Shown in pieces: positions 25,696 through 35,322 of a DNA stretch of 64,000 nucleotides. Within the stretch, counting starts at the first letter, position 1. Each line of letters begins with the position of its first letter. The stretch is from Steroidobacter gossypii. Its GTDB lineage: Bacteria > Pseudomonadota > Gammaproteobacteria > Steroidobacterales > Steroidobacteraceae. The position numbers were made by a program, and so were the translations under genes. The stretch is from positions 62,001 to 126,000 of the forward strand of contig NZ_JAEVLS010000006.1 in NCBI RefSeq assembly GCF_016801985.1, read 5' to 3'. The notes beneath the pieces are model-generated. The model worked only from the letters and a program-made list of their open reading frames with translations, had not been told where the DNA came from and searched no databases.

Positions 25696-27528
25696 GTGAG
25701 AATCGCGATTGTGACGAGCGCTCTGGTGCTGCTGTCGGCGGCGTTGCCGCCGACAGCGAACGCCAGCAAAGTCGCAGAGTGGCAGTTCCCGCCGGACTAC
25801 AGCTTGCCGATTCCGCGTGAGCGGAAGAGTGAGCAAGCGCCCTCGATCTCTGCGCCCGCCTGGCGGGCGCCGCGCCTCGCAGGCGAAGAGGCGACCGAAA
25901 CTCGTGAAGACCTGCTGCAAGGAGCAGCGGCGCCGAGCAATGGTTTCAGCATAGAGCTATGGCTGCTCGACCACGTCAATCGTCCGGTCGGGACGATGCT
26001 GGTCGCGCAACACGAGGGGCAAATTTCGTGGACGTTCGGCTATCGCGACGGCGCGCTGTTCTTCGGGCCGGCCGGCGAGCCGACCGCGGTGGGCGCACGG
26101 CCAACGATCGCACGTAAACGCGATGATGACCTCGAAGGCTACAAGGAAAGATGGCATCACTTGGTCGGCAGTTACGACGGAGCACGCTGGCGGCTCTACC
26201 ACAACGGAATATTGCTCGAGGAGCAGCAGGCGCCGCTTCCCTCGTGGACGCGGCTGGATCTTGCCGCATACACGCACGCCGAGCCGTACATGCAACTGGG
26301 CGACCTGGTGCAAAGTGTCGTCCTGCACGACACCGCGCTGACGCCGGAACGCGTCACTGCGGCTTTTGCAGAACGGACGCGGCTGCTCAATGAAGGCCGC
26401 CGCGACGCCGAATTTCACTTTACCGCTGGGCCCTATCTGAATACGCCTGATCCGGGCGAGATGTGGCTGGTGTGGGAAACCGATACGGCGGCAGGCGCGC
26501 TACTCGAATGGGGCGAGCGCGTTCCGTACGAATACAAGCTCGAGATCACTGCGCGCAACCGACTGCATAAACAGCGCTTGAAGGGGCTGAAACCCGATAC
26601 GCCGTACTTCTACCGTGTGACGGCGATCGGCGAGAACGGGAAGCGCATCGACTCCGGGCCGCTCACCTTCCGCACGCTGCCGCTTGCCGGCCAGCCGCTC
26701 GTGTTCGCAGTCGGTGGTGATACCGAGGCGCGACCGTTCATCAATGCACATATTGCCCGTGGCGTGTGGGAAGCCCGTCCGCATGTATTGCTCATGACGG
26801 GCGATCTCACCGACGGTGGCACGGCGGAGCATCGCTGGCAATGGACGCATGAGTACTTCCCTGGCATGACGCCGCTCACGAGCCGAGTGCCAATGCTCGC
26901 CGCGGCGGGCAACGGCGAGGGGGATCTCATCTGGTTCAATCATTACCACGATGTGCCGGGCACGAGCGGGTACTACAGTCGCCGTGTCGGTGACGTCGAA
27001 TTCTTCGTGCTCAACAGCAACCTAGTACAGCAGGAGCGCCGTGAGCCAGGCTTCCGTGCGCGCCAGCGGGCCTGGCTCGAGGCTAGCCTGAAACAATCGC
27101 GGGCCCGCTGGAAGGTCGCGCTTCACCATCATCCAACGTACAGCTCCGACGACGACGATTACGGCAATACATATGTCGAGCCTTCCGATCTCGGCGATGA
27201 GGAAGTGAAACGCGACTTCCTCGCGCTGTACGAGCGTCACGGCGTGGATATGGTGTTCTACAGCCATCTCCACAGCTACGAGCGAACCTGGCCGCTGGCC
27301 AACGGCAAGATCGATCCGGGAGGGGTGGTGCACGTGCAGGTGGGCGGCTTCGGCGGCAATCATGAGCGCAGCGGTCCAACGCATGCATGGCTCGACCACA
27401 CCGTGTTCAGCGGCTATCACTACGGCATTGTCCGCGTGTTCGGCGATACGCTAGAAATGAGCGTCTATGACGCGGAGCATAGGCTGCGTGACAACTTCAG
27501 CCTGCGACCACGAAGCGCGCGCCGGTGA
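25696..27528 (+). CDS. Secreted LamG-FN3-metallophosphoesterase protein with altered active site
   Basis: 610 residues from GTG 25696. Signal peptide (ALVLLSAALPPTANA). Residues about 75-220 form a LamG/concanavalin-like domain (SNGFSIELWLLDHVNRPVG, EGQISWTFGYRDGALFF). Residues about 235-330 form the fibronectin-like domain of purple acid phosphatases (MWLVWETDTAAGALLEWGE, LKGLKPDTPYFYRVTA). The metallophosphoesterase domain follows: Asp342 (GGDTEAR), Asp370 (GDLTDGG), Asn406 (AGNGEGD), ALHHHPTYS and His524/His526 (YSHLHSYER). The His expected after Asn406 is Gly, and Gly of GHxH is Ser, so catalysis may be modified. Likely releases phosphate from an organophosphorus substrate in the periplasm or at the surface. 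Confidence 0.85.
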   Translation: MRIAIVTSALVLLSAALPPTANASKVAEWQFPPDYSLPIPRERKSEQAPSISAPAWRAPRLAGEEATETREDLLQGAAAPSNGFSIELWLLDHVNRPVGTMLVAQHEGQISWTFGYRDGALFFGPAGEPTAVGARPTIARKRDDDLEGYKERWHHLVGSYDGARWRLYHNGILLEEQQAPLPSWTRLDLAAYTHAEPYMQLGDLVQSVVLHDTALTPERVTAAFAERTRLLNEGRRDAEFHFTAGPYLNTPDPGEMWLVWETDTAAGALLEWGERVPYEYKLEITARNRLHKQRLKGLKPDTPYFYRVTAIGENGKRIDSGPLTFRTLPLAGQPLVFAVGGDTEARPFINAHIARGVWEARPHVLLMTGDLTDGGTAEHRWQWTHEYFPGMTPLTSRVPMLAAAGNGEGDLIWFNHYHDVPGTSGYYSRRVGDVEFFVLNSNLVQQERREPGFRARQRAWLEASLKQSRARWKVALHHHPTYSSDDDDYGNTYVEPSDLGDEEVKRDFLALYERHGVDMVFYSHLHSYERTWPLANGKIDPGGVVHVQVGGFGGNHERSGPTHAWLDHTVFSGYHYGIVRVFGDTLEMSVYDAEHRLRDNFSLRPRSARR

Positions 27529-27660
27529 GTTACGACAGGATCGTTTCGAGCTGTGCGACTTCCCACGCGCGGCGCCAGGTTTTGCGCCTACTGCACTCAT
27601 CTACGCGGCAGGCGCGCGCACTCGTCCATTTAGCGCCGGACCATACCGGCCTACAATGAA

Positions 27661-28578
27661 TCAAGCAGCACTCTCAATTACCATCGGCAGGAACGCTTCA
27701 CTTGATAGCGGAGTGATGGCGAGCTGATCGAATCCGGGCACATCAGGTCCCGCGACGCTGTCCACTTCCATGAGTTCCACTTGATTGCGCGTGAGAGGAG
27801 GGCGCGGCAGGAGCTCGGCAACGCAGGCCAAGGCGTGCCACATCGAGAATGGGACCGGGACCAGTACCGTCCTGACCTGCGCCCGATCTTTAATCGTCTT
27901 CAGCAAGTCTCGATAGGTATAGAGGTTCGGCCCGGCGCATTCGAGCGTCCGGCCCGGGCTTTCCGGGATCTGGAGAAGGCTCGCAGCCGCTTGCGCCACG
28001 TCTTCGACATACGCGGGCTGCAGTCGTGTGTGGCCGCCGCCAAACATCGGATACACCGGCAGCCTGCGCAGGAGCTTGAGGATTACAGTAAGAAACGCGT
28101 CGTCCGGACCAAACATGACGGCGGGTCGGATGAAGGTGGCATGGGCAAACTCGGATTCCACTGCCTGTTCGCCTTGTCCACGACTACGAATATAGGGCGA
28201 GGACGATGCGGCGTCGACGCCGATCCCGGACACGTGCACTAGGCGCTCGAGGCCATTTCGACGAGCGATGGACGCAATTCGCCGGGCGGCTTCGACGTGA
28301 ACTGACTGAAACGTGACGCCGCCCTGCTCCACATATAGGCTCACGGCATTCACGGCGCCTCGTGCGCCCGACAATGCTTCGGCGACCGAGCGCTCATCGT
28401 GAACGTCCGCCGTGGTCGGCTCAACATTCGTCGTCCCAAACAGCTGACGTGCCCGCTGCGAGTGCCGGGTAGCGACCCGTACAGTGACATTGCGGTCGAG
28501 CAGGTGGCGCACGATGCGACGACCGAGGAACCCGGTGCCGCCAAAGACCGTCACAATGCTAGCGGAAGAAGGCTGCAT
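27661..28578 (-). CDS. NAD(P)-binding Rossmann protein, NDUFA9/complex I-like family
   Basis: 305 residues. The Rossmann motif is VTVFGGTGFLGRRIVRHLL, followed by the NAD(P)-dependent extended or atypical SDR pattern: ARGAVNAVSLYVEQGG, VHVSGIGVDAASSSPYIRSR, FIRPAVMFGPDDAFL and PAYVEDVAQAAASL. It matches the NDUFA9-like YMF-type proteins found in bacteria, whose exact reaction is not known. There is a Tyr-x3-Arg in place of the usual Tyr-x3-Lys (YIRSR), which argues against classical SDR catalysis and for a binding or assembly role. The membrane-protein gene at 28598-29185 lies upstream by 19 bases on the same strand. Confidence 0.85.
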   Translation of the reverse strand: MQPSSASIVTVFGGTGFLGRRIVRHLLDRNVTVRVATRHSQRARQLFGTTNVEPTTADVHDERSVAEALSGARGAVNAVSLYVEQGGVTFQSVHVEAARRIASIARRNGLERLVHVSGIGVDAASSSPYIRSRGQGEQAVESEFAHATFIRPAVMFGPDDAFLTVILKLLRRLPVYPMFGGGHTRLQPAYVEDVAQAAASLLQIPESPGRTLECAGPNLYTYRDLLKTIKDRAQVRTVLVPVPFSMWHALACVAELLPRPPLTRNQVELMEVDSVAGPDVPGFDQLAITPLSSEAFLPMVIESAA

Positions 28579-28597
28579 GGCGGACCATTCGTTTTGC

Positions 28598-29185
28598 TTA
28601 GCTCCGGTCGAAGAGACGGTCGAGCAGCAGGTGCATCGGCAGATAAACCACGAGAGGGAACATCACCATCAAGCACAGCACGAACAGCGGACCGGGAATC
28701 ATTGTTTGCTGCTGTTCGCCGAATCCGTACACCCAGTTGACGTTGTCGCGCGGGTTACTGAACAGATATGAAAGCGGCAGCACCACGGCAGCGACGATCG
28801 TTTGCCACAGCAGGGCGCGGCGATCGTAGCCGAGCCGGTGAAGCATCCAGATCAACAGAATTGGCAGTGCGACGTGGAATAAAGATAGGCCACGGATGAA
28901 CCAGGGAATGCTGGTGTCAAACATGTAGTTTGTCAGCCCGATTAACGAGACGCCGGTCGCCAGTCGAAAAAAATAATCGACGTTCCACGCCAATTCAGGC
29001 AGCAGGACAGCAAGCGCCATCATGCTGACGAGCAGCGGGCTCTCGAGCCAAAGCGCAGCCACGAGCGCGAGCAGCGCAATATCCGAAAACCAGAGAAAGT
29101 TTGCGGGCCCATACTGCCGCCAGTAGATCGGCACGAGGACACAGACAAACAAGTTGTATGCGATCTTGAGCCAGAGCGGGATCAT
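28598..29185 (-). CDS. Hypothetical multi-pass membrane protein
   Basis: 195 residues from ATG 29185. About six hydrophobic helices: IAYNLFVCVLVPIYW, FSDIALLALVAALW, LLVSMMALAVLLPELAW, LSLFHVALPILLIWML, LLWQTIVAAVVLPLSYL and PGPLFVLCLMVMFPLVVYL. A cytoplasmic or periplasmic NPRDNVNWVYGFGEQQQ loop lies before the last helix. The frame is open further upstream, but that stretch lacks coding character. Family not recognised; likely cotranscribed with the Rossmann protein gene downstream. Confidence 0.7.
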   Translation of the reverse strand: MIPLWLKIAYNLFVCVLVPIYWRQYGPANFLWFSDIALLALVAALWLESPLLVSMMALAVLLPELAWNVDYFFRLATGVSLIGLTNYMFDTSIPWFIRGLSLFHVALPILLIWMLHRLGYDRRALLWQTIVAAVVLPLSYLFSNPRDNVNWVYGFGEQQQTMIPGPLFVLCLMVMFPLVVYLPMHLLLDRLFDRS

Positions 29186-29531
29186 GGCTGTTGCGGCTTC
29201 CTTCCGTGTTGGCGTTTGGGTCGAGACCGCGCTCGACCGCTGGCTGGATATCGTATTGCAAAGGCGGGCAGCGGACGAACACGCCTGAATTGCTTTCGCG
29301 AGATTCACACGCCATCGAATCTGCAACACGAGATTTGCGTACACCTCGTCGGCATACCACAGGCGAAGCTGCGACATGGGCCCGTCGTCGAACTGTTGCG
29401 TAGGAAAAGCCGGTCGAGACCGGGGGACCTGCGGTACGGTTCATCAGATGGCTCATGAGCGCCCTCCCTCAGGAACCCAATCAAGGGCAGCGCGTTATTC
29501 CCACGGGACTGGATATTGATACAGGTGATGC

Positions 29532-29762
29532 ATGCAAGAGCCTCATACTTCGAGTGACGACCGAGAGTCAGCGCCCTTTCGTGATCCGGAGCACTGGAAG
29601 ACTGGCGATGAGCCGATGACAGCTGCACAACGATCGTACTTGGAAACGCTCGCCACGGAGGCGGGAGCGAGCTTCGATGAAGGCGAGGAACTCACCAAAG
29701 CCGAGGCGGCGTTGCGCATCGAGGAGCTGAAGAAGCGAACAGGTCGATCTTCTTCGAAATGA
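29532..29762 (+). CDS. DUF3072 small protein
   Basis: 76 residues, charged and soluble. The C-terminal half reads PMTAAQRSYLETLATEAG and LTKAEAALRIEELKKRTG, the DUF3072 pattern (a small helix-turn-helix-like fold also seen in plasmid-borne proteins). Role unknown. It stands alone, divergent from the membrane-protein gene, with no partner gene within 300 bases downstream. Confidence 0.8.
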   Translation: MQEPHTSSDDRESAPFRDPEHWKTGDEPMTAAQRSYLETLATEAGASFDEGEELTKAEAALRIEELKKRTGRSSSK

Positions 29763-30130
29763 TAGGACGAGCGTCAATGAGCAATCATGCGATGCGGAGT
29801 TGAAGGCTCTACAGTTCTACGTTGAAACAACGTGCGCTCTACGGTCGGCGACAGCCGGGAGCGGTCGCGAGAGCGGCCGCCGCCAATCACTGCGCAGTAG
29901 CGAGGGAAGTCACACGGCATCATCAAATAGGCATTTGCATCGACGTGGTCGTGCCGGAGCCTCACCCCCATCTAACAGGTGCAGGACTCTAGCCTCGGTG
30001 CGACCTGTTCGAATGCTACTCGAAGCACAAAGATGGTCGTGCCTCTTGTAATCGCGGGGCCGGGGCGGCAGCGATGATTGTTAGCTGAACCCTGACTTAT
30101 TGGCGGGTGCGCATGCTCCCGGCTCTGGGA
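29763..30130. other. Intergenic stretch without recognisable gene
   Basis: 368 bases between the DUF3072 gene and the stop of the response-regulator kinase gene. Short open frames here have no family resemblance or ribosome site. No convincing terminator hairpin, repeat or RNA gene was seen. Confidence 0.5.
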
Positions 30131-31534
30131 TCACTTGCCGATTGCTCCTGCGATGGGCAAACGGATCTTGAACGTCGTGCCCACGCCAAGCTGACTGTCG
30201 AAGCTCAACGTGCCCTGGTGCTGTTTGACCACGATCGCAAAAGCGATTGCGAGTCCTTGGCCTGTGCCGCGGCCCACTTCCTTGGTGGTGAAAAACGGAT
30301 CGTAGATCTTGTTCGCTATCGATTCCGGAATGCCGATGCCGTTGTCGCCAATTGTGACCACCACGTGGTCGCCGTCGACTGCGGTGGTAACCAGGATGCG
30401 GCCGGAAGCGGCGTCCTTATCAGCCGCTTCGACTGCGTGTGCGGCATTGACGATCAAATTGAGGAACACCTGGTTGAGTTCGCCGACGTTGCACACGATT
30501 GGCGGCAATTCGCCGAAACGGGTCTCGACCTGCGCCACGCTCCTGTACTCGCTGCGAGCGACGATCAGCGTCGAGTTCAGCGCTTCGTTGATATCGGCGG
30601 AGGCCGTCTCATGCTGGCTCGTGTGCGCAAACTCCTTCATGGCGCGCACTATGGTTGCGACTCGGTTGACGCCATCAAGTGCTCTTTCACAAGCGCGCGG
30701 AATTTCCTCGCGCAGGCTCGATAGGTCTGCGGCAGAGCGAGCCTCCTCCATCGCGGCGCGCACTTCCTCAGATTGAGCACTCAGTAGCGCTTCGTAGCGT
30801 TGATAGAGCGCGTCGCTCTCGGCGAAAGCGCTGCCAAGGAAGTACACGCTGTCACCGATGTATTGAATCGGAGTGTTTATTTCGTGTGCGACCCCGGCAG
30901 CGAGTTGGCCTATGCTCTCGAGTTTCTGTCGCAGCGCCAGCTGCGCTTCCAACTTGCGTCGCTCTTCGTTGGCTGCCTGCAGTCCACGGGTGCGTTCCTC
31001 CACCGCAGCCTCCAAAGTTGTCATTCGCGCGGTCGCATCGCTGGCCAATTGCCACTTCGCAGTGAGTGAACATGCGAGCTGGTAGATCTCGATGTTGTCG
31101 AACGGCTTCTTCAGAATTAGCAGACGGTCGCGCAGATCCAAGCGCGCAGCGATGTCTTCCCAGGAGTAGTCGTTGTAAGCGCTGCAGATCGCCACCTGCA
31201 GGCGCGGATCACATTTCCAAAGCTGCTCGATTGTTCTGATGCCATCCCACCCCGGTGGCATGCGCATGTCGACAAAGGCCATTGCATATGGCCGGCCCTC
31301 GGCGAGCGCGTGCGCAGCCATTTCAAGCGCTTGCTGGCCCTGATATGCGGAATTCAGCTCGAATCCTTCACGCACGATGTTCGCCGTATCGCCGAACAGT
31401 GCAGCATGCGTGGCAGCAAGCGCGCGTTCGGAATCGCTCGGGCCGCTCAGCACCTGCAGGAAGTCGCGGTGAATGTCTTCATTGTCGTCGACGATCAGGA
31501 TGCGGCGATTGTTCGCTGTGGCCGCGCTGGTCAT
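30131..31534 (-). CDS. Response regulator receiver-histidine kinase protein
   Basis: 467 residues. N-terminal receiver domain (RRILIVDDNEDIHRDF, phospho-acceptor Asp in AFVDMRMPPGWDG, conserved Lys in LILKKPFDN), a coiled-coil linker (residues about 165-205), then a kinase core with the phospho-His in AAGVAHEINTPIQYI and an ATPase domain (FLNLIVNAAHAVEAA, GDNGIGIPESI, GRGTGQGLAIAF). No membrane segment. Its ATG at 31534 overlaps the stop of the membrane kinase gene by 4 bases, so both come from one mRNA. It probably receives phosphate from that sensor and passes it on; no DNA-binding output is encoded nearby. Confidence 0.9.
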   Translation of the reverse strand: MTSAATANNRRILIVDDNEDIHRDFLQVLSGPSDSERALAATHAALFGDTANIVREGFELNSAYQGQQALEMAAHALAEGRPYAMAFVDMRMPPGWDGIRTIEQLWKCDPRLQVAICSAYNDYSWEDIAARLDLRDRLLILKKPFDNIEIYQLACSLTAKWQLASDATARMTTLEAAVEERTRGLQAANEERRKLEAQLALRQKLESIGQLAAGVAHEINTPIQYIGDSVYFLGSAFAESDALYQRYEALLSAQSEEVRAAMEEARSAADLSSLREEIPRACERALDGVNRVATIVRAMKEFAHTSQHETASADINEALNSTLIVARSEYRSVAQVETRFGELPPIVCNVGELNQVFLNLIVNAAHAVEAADKDAASGRILVTTAVDGDHVVVTIGDNGIGIPESIANKIYDPFFTTKEVGRGTGQGLAIAFAIVVKQHQGTLSFDSQLGVGTTFKIRLPIAGAIGK

Positions 31535-33366
31535 GATGTCACCGCCGATGCCTTCATGGGAATGGTGAGTGTGAAGACGGCGCCTCGGTCGACGCCGTCG
31601 CTGTGAACGTGCAGAGTGCCGCCTAGTTCGCGTGCGGCCATGGCGCTGCTGTGTAGCCCGAAGCCGTGGCCGTTCGGCTTGGTAGTGAAGCCGTGCTGGA
31701 AGATCTGCGGCAGGCTCTCAGGGTGAATGCCGACCCCATTGTCTGCGACTGACATTACGATGGTGTCCTTGTCCCGCCGCACTCGCAGGGTGATCATTTT
31801 GTCCGCCCGAGCGGACGCGCTGCAAGCATGCTTGGCGTTGCTGATGAGATTCACCAGGATCTGCAGCACGGAGTGCTTGTTCAAAGTAAGGGGAAGGACT
31901 GTGTCGAACTCGCGGACAACCTGGACGCTGTGGCGACCGAGAGCGTCGACGTTCATCTGTAAGCTCGTTTCCATGAGTTCGACGAGATCAACGTTCTCGC
32001 GCACGGCGGATACCTTGGCCAGCGACTGCTGCATCATCACGATCTGCCGAATGTGTTCGACACTGTCGCGCATCGAGGTGAGGTGGGTCATGCAAGCGTC
32101 CTGATCCGTTTGCAGGCTCTGGGCCAACTGCACCAGGTACATCGGCAAGTGCCGCCCGCGCGGATCGCTGCTGAGAAACTCGGCTAAGTCGTTTGGGTGC
32201 TCGTGTATGAGCGCGATCGCACGCGTAAGTCCCGACAGTTTCGTTTGCTTTAGCTTCTCCGCGACGACCGTTGCAGAGACGTTGACGCTGTTCAGAGTAT
32301 TCCCAACATTGTGCAGGACATTGGTGGCGATCTCCGCCATGCCAGCCTCGCGTGCGCTGATGATACGGGTGCGATGCTCGCGCTGCTGGCTTTGCGCGAC
32401 CTGCCAGCCCATCCAGCCCAGTGCAGCGACAAAGATTATCAGCAGCCCACTGCCTGATGCGGCGATCAGTCTATAACGGCGCACGCTGCCGCGCGCTGTC
32501 TCTAATTGCTCTTCCTGAGCGAGCCCCACCATCACCGAAAGAGGAAACAAACCGAGCTCGCCGGCGCTCACGTAACGACTCATGCCATCCCAGTCGCTAA
32601 CGACCAGCCCGCTGGCGGTGTCACTGACATGTGTTCGCTCGCTTACATGCGACCAATCAAATCGCCCTCCGGCCGAAACGTCATCACCGATCCGACGTAC
32701 CCGCACGGTGTCGTCGGTTCCGATGAGAGCCAGCACTCCGTGCCGGCCGAGCTTGTCGGAATCGTAACTGCTGACGAAGTAGGCTGCCTCTGCCTCGATG
32801 AACGCTACGCCGGCAAAGCTTCCGTTCGCACCACTGAGGCGCCGGCTGAATATCAGCTTCCAGTCTTGGCCGGTACCACTTGGACGCGAGCGATCGATGT
32901 AGAGCGCTTCGCTGCGTTGGGAGGCGATGAAATAGTCCGTATCGGAAACGTTCGCTCCTAAGCGGTCGCGCGTGCTCGCGATGACGACGCCATCCGCACT
33001 TGTGATTCCAACATCGACTATCAGCTGCGGAGGCAGAACCTCGAGTGCCTTGAGTTGATCGAGTGTACGAGGATCGTCGCTGACGCTGTGCGCGAACTGC
33101 ACGGTGCGCAGAGCCAGATCGATCTCACGAAGCGCGCGTACGGCATACGCTGCGTACGTCTGTAACAGCTCTTGGCTCGACGCTGCAGCCTGTTCCTCGG
33201 CCGCGCGCTGCTCTGCTCTGATCAAGGCGACGGTTCCGATCCACACCGCTGCAAGCAGCGCAACGCCGAACAGCACCGCCATGGAGCGCGGGTCCGAAGC
33301 CTTCCGGATAGCTCTTGCCCAATGTGGAGGCCGAGCTGAAATATGCTTCGGTTGCGGCGCCTTCAT
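31531..33366 (-). CDS. Membrane sensor histidine kinase with periplasmic Cache/PDC-like domain
   Basis: About 611 residues from ATG 33366 (a TTG at 33381 is possible). One membrane helix near residues 30-50 (MAVLFGVALLAAVWIGTVAL), a periplasmic double-PDC region (IDLALRTVQFAHSVSDDPRT, DVGITSADGVVIASTRDR, DTDYFIASQRSEALYI, GQDWKLIFSRRLSG), a second helix near 310-330, then a kinase core. The H-box is of the NVLHNVGNTLNSVNVSA type, where the His is followed by Asn, a recognised variant. ATPase motifs are ILVNLISNAKHAC, VADNGVGIH and GHGFGLHSSA. Likely senses a small extracellular ligand. Divergent from the porin/binding-protein/chemoreceptor genes. Confidence 0.9.
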   Translation of the reverse strand: MKAPQPKHISARPPHWARAIRKASDPRSMAVLFGVALLAAVWIGTVALIRAEQRAAEEQAAASSQELLQTYAAYAVRALREIDLALRTVQFAHSVSDDPRTLDQLKALEVLPPQLIVDVGITSADGVVIASTRDRLGANVSDTDYFIASQRSEALYIDRSRPSGTGQDWKLIFSRRLSGANGSFAGVAFIEAEAAYFVSSYDSDKLGRHGVLALIGTDDTVRVRRIGDDVSAGGRFDWSHVSERTHVSDTASGLVVSDWDGMSRYVSAGELGLFPLSVMVGLAQEEQLETARGSVRRYRLIAASGSGLLIIFVAALGWMGWQVAQSQQREHRTRIISAREAGMAEIATNVLHNVGNTLNSVNVSATVVAEKLKQTKLSGLTRAIALIHEHPNDLAEFLSSDPRGRHLPMYLVQLAQSLQTDQDACMTHLTSMRDSVEHIRQIVMMQQSLAKVSAVRENVDLVELMETSLQMNVDALGRHSVQVVREFDTVLPLTLNKHSVLQILVNLISNAKHACSASARADKMITLRVRRDKDTIVMSVADNGVGIHPESLPQIFQHGFTTKPNGHGFGLHSSAMAARELGGTLHVHSDGVDRGAVFTLTIPMKASAVTS

Positions 33367-34155
33367 GCGTTGATCGAGCAATGCGGATAGTCGTGGCTAT
33401 GGATGAAGTGTCAATCTGGCATCGGCACGTACCTGCCACGACTTGATCAGGCAGTCGATGAAACGATCAGCGTCGACGGTGCATGCGATGCACTGCTACG
33501 TCGGTCTCAAGCAGTGGCTCGTATCTGCGAAACGACTCCGCGGAAGAAATGAGGTGGTTTCACCGATATGTGCTCAGTGGCACTCTCGATCCGCTCGCAG
33601 AACTCGCAACGGCTACTGTGGCGCTCGGGGCGTCCAGCACTTGCTTCCAACCCTGGCCGAGCGCCGCCGGCTCCCTGCATGCGTTTCGGCCGGCACTGTC
33701 GCATCGGGAGCTACGCTCCGTGACCATCCCATTTCCTACAAGCGGACCTGCAATCTTGCGGCAACCGCGTAGTGGTAACGATGTACGAGATGCTTCGTGC
33801 GAAGTTGTGGACTGCGGCGCAATATGGGTGTGTTCCAGAGCAAGCCGGTGCGAAAACTCGTGACTTCGATCACTGGGTGGCCGGTTCAGGTCGGCTTTTT
33901 CCACGTCTTTTAGCTGGCGCCTGACTACGGCGTCGGCAGATGTCTCATGTCGCTAGTAGCAAGGCTACCCAAGCAGCCGATCTCCCTCACGAGCCGCCGC
34001 TCAATTCTGGAGCTAGTTCGCCGTTATGTGCGGCTGAAGATTAAACGTGCCGGTGAAGACGGTTGCGACGTCAACTCCGGAGAATGAGCTTGGGCCGAAG
34101 CGCATAGCCGCTCGTCGGTGCGCCGAGCTGTCTCGTTGTATATTTGAGGAAAATC
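33367..34155. other. Long intergenic region between kinase operon and porin
   Basis: About 790 bases. Open frames around 33440-33900 on both strands have Arg/Ser/Cys-rich composition, no family resemblance and no ribosome sites, so I treat them as chance. The region must hold the divergent promoters of the kinase operon and the porin gene, but no clear operator pair or riboswitch-like fold is visible. It may be decayed sequence. Confidence 0.5.
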
Positions 34156-35298
34156 ATGATCCGTAAACTGACTGCACTCAGCCTGCTGGGAATGGCTGCG
34201 CACTCCGCGAGCGTTCAGGCTCTCGATTTCGACCCTTCGATCTTCACGGTTAACGGCTTCGGCACGCTCGGCGCGGTGTACTCGAGCGAGGACAACGCGA
34301 CCTACTCAGGGCCCGGCTTCAACCCGCGCGGCGCTGGTGGCGATGATCGCATCAGCACCGACGTGGACTCGCGCCTCGGTATCCAGGTGTTGGGAAAATT
34401 CAGCAGCAAGCTGACCGCGACACTGCAGATCATTTCCGAGCAGGATTACCAGGGTAAGTACGCGCCGCACGTCGAGTGGGCGAACATCAAGTACGAGATC
34501 ACGCCGGATTTCAGCGTGCGTCTTGGCCGCACTGCCATGCCGAGCTATCTGTTCTCCGATTCGCGCAAGGTAGGCTATGCGATCCCGTGGGTGCGCGCTC
34601 CGCACGAAGTGTATGACCTGCTGCCGATCACCAACAGCGACGGGCTGGACGTCAGCTACAAGTTCCAGACCGGTGCGGTCGGCCACACTCTGCAGGCGCT
34701 CTATGGCGAGAACGTCACAGACATCAACGACGCTTTCGTTGGCAAAGCGAAGCACGTGTGGGGTGTGTTCGATGCACTCAGCGTTGGCGACCTCGTGGTG
34801 AAGCTCACGTATCAGGAACAGAAGCTTTACTATAACACCTACCAGACACCGAACCCGTTGCAGGCCGAGCCCGCGCAAGTGGAGTTCACGGCGCTGGGCG
34901 TTCATTACGATCCGGGCCAGTATTTCGTCGGTGGCGAATGGGCTCATCTGGTGATCGAAGACCAATTGTTCAGCCGGGACGTTGAGGCCTGGTATGTCAC
35001 TGGCGGCTATCGCTTCGGTGAACTGACGTCGTACGTCACCGTCGCCGATCACAATCCGAAAACGACAGCTTTCTTGGGCGGTTGGGATACGCAACAACGC
35101 TCGTACGCGCTGGGCGCACGCTGGGACTTCATGAGCAAGTTCAACCTCAAAGCCGAATATCAGTACGTCGATCTGCCGGCCGGTTCGCAGGGCCTGCTCG
35201 ACGTGCCGACGGATCCGATCACGTTCCGTCCCACTCCGGACTACGTGCCGGGCGAGAACTTCAGCTTGATCAGTTTGCAGATCAACTTTGTGTTCTAA
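34156..35298 (+). CDS. Outer-membrane porin
   Basis: About 380 residues from ATG 34156, with GAGGA five bases upstream. Signal peptide (LTALSLLGMAAHSASVQA). The mature protein reads as a 16-18-strand barrel with alternating aromatic strands: FTVNGFGTLGAVYSSED, DVDSRLGIQVLGKFSSKLTA, WANIKYEITPDFSVRLGRT, LDVSYKFQTGAVGHTLQALY, FNLKAEYQYVD and a closing ISLQINFVF with terminal Phe. It resembles general or DcaP-like porins that admit small anions. It heads a run with a PstS-like binding protein and a chemoreceptor. Confidence 0.88.
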   Translation: MIRKLTALSLLGMAAHSASVQALDFDPSIFTVNGFGTLGAVYSSEDNATYSGPGFNPRGAGGDDRISTDVDSRLGIQVLGKFSSKLTATLQIISEQDYQGKYAPHVEWANIKYEITPDFSVRLGRTAMPSYLFSDSRKVGYAIPWVRAPHEVYDLLPITNSDGLDVSYKFQTGAVGHTLQALYGENVTDINDAFVGKAKHVWGVFDALSVGDLVVKLTYQEQKLYYNTYQTPNPLQAEPAQVEFTALGVHYDPGQYFVGGEWAHLVIEDQLFSRDVEAWYVTGGYRFGELTSYVTVADHNPKTTAFLGGWDTQQRSYALGARWDFMSKFNLKAEYQYVDLPAGSQGLLDVPTDPITFRPTPDYVPGENFSLISLQINFVF

Positions 35299-35322
35299 CC
35301 GGCAGTCGTTCAGAGGTCCAAC

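Noticed and set aside
33440-33904. Open frames in the long kinase-porin gap
   Set aside because: No ribosome sites, no family resemblance and unusual Cys/Arg/Ser composition on both strands.
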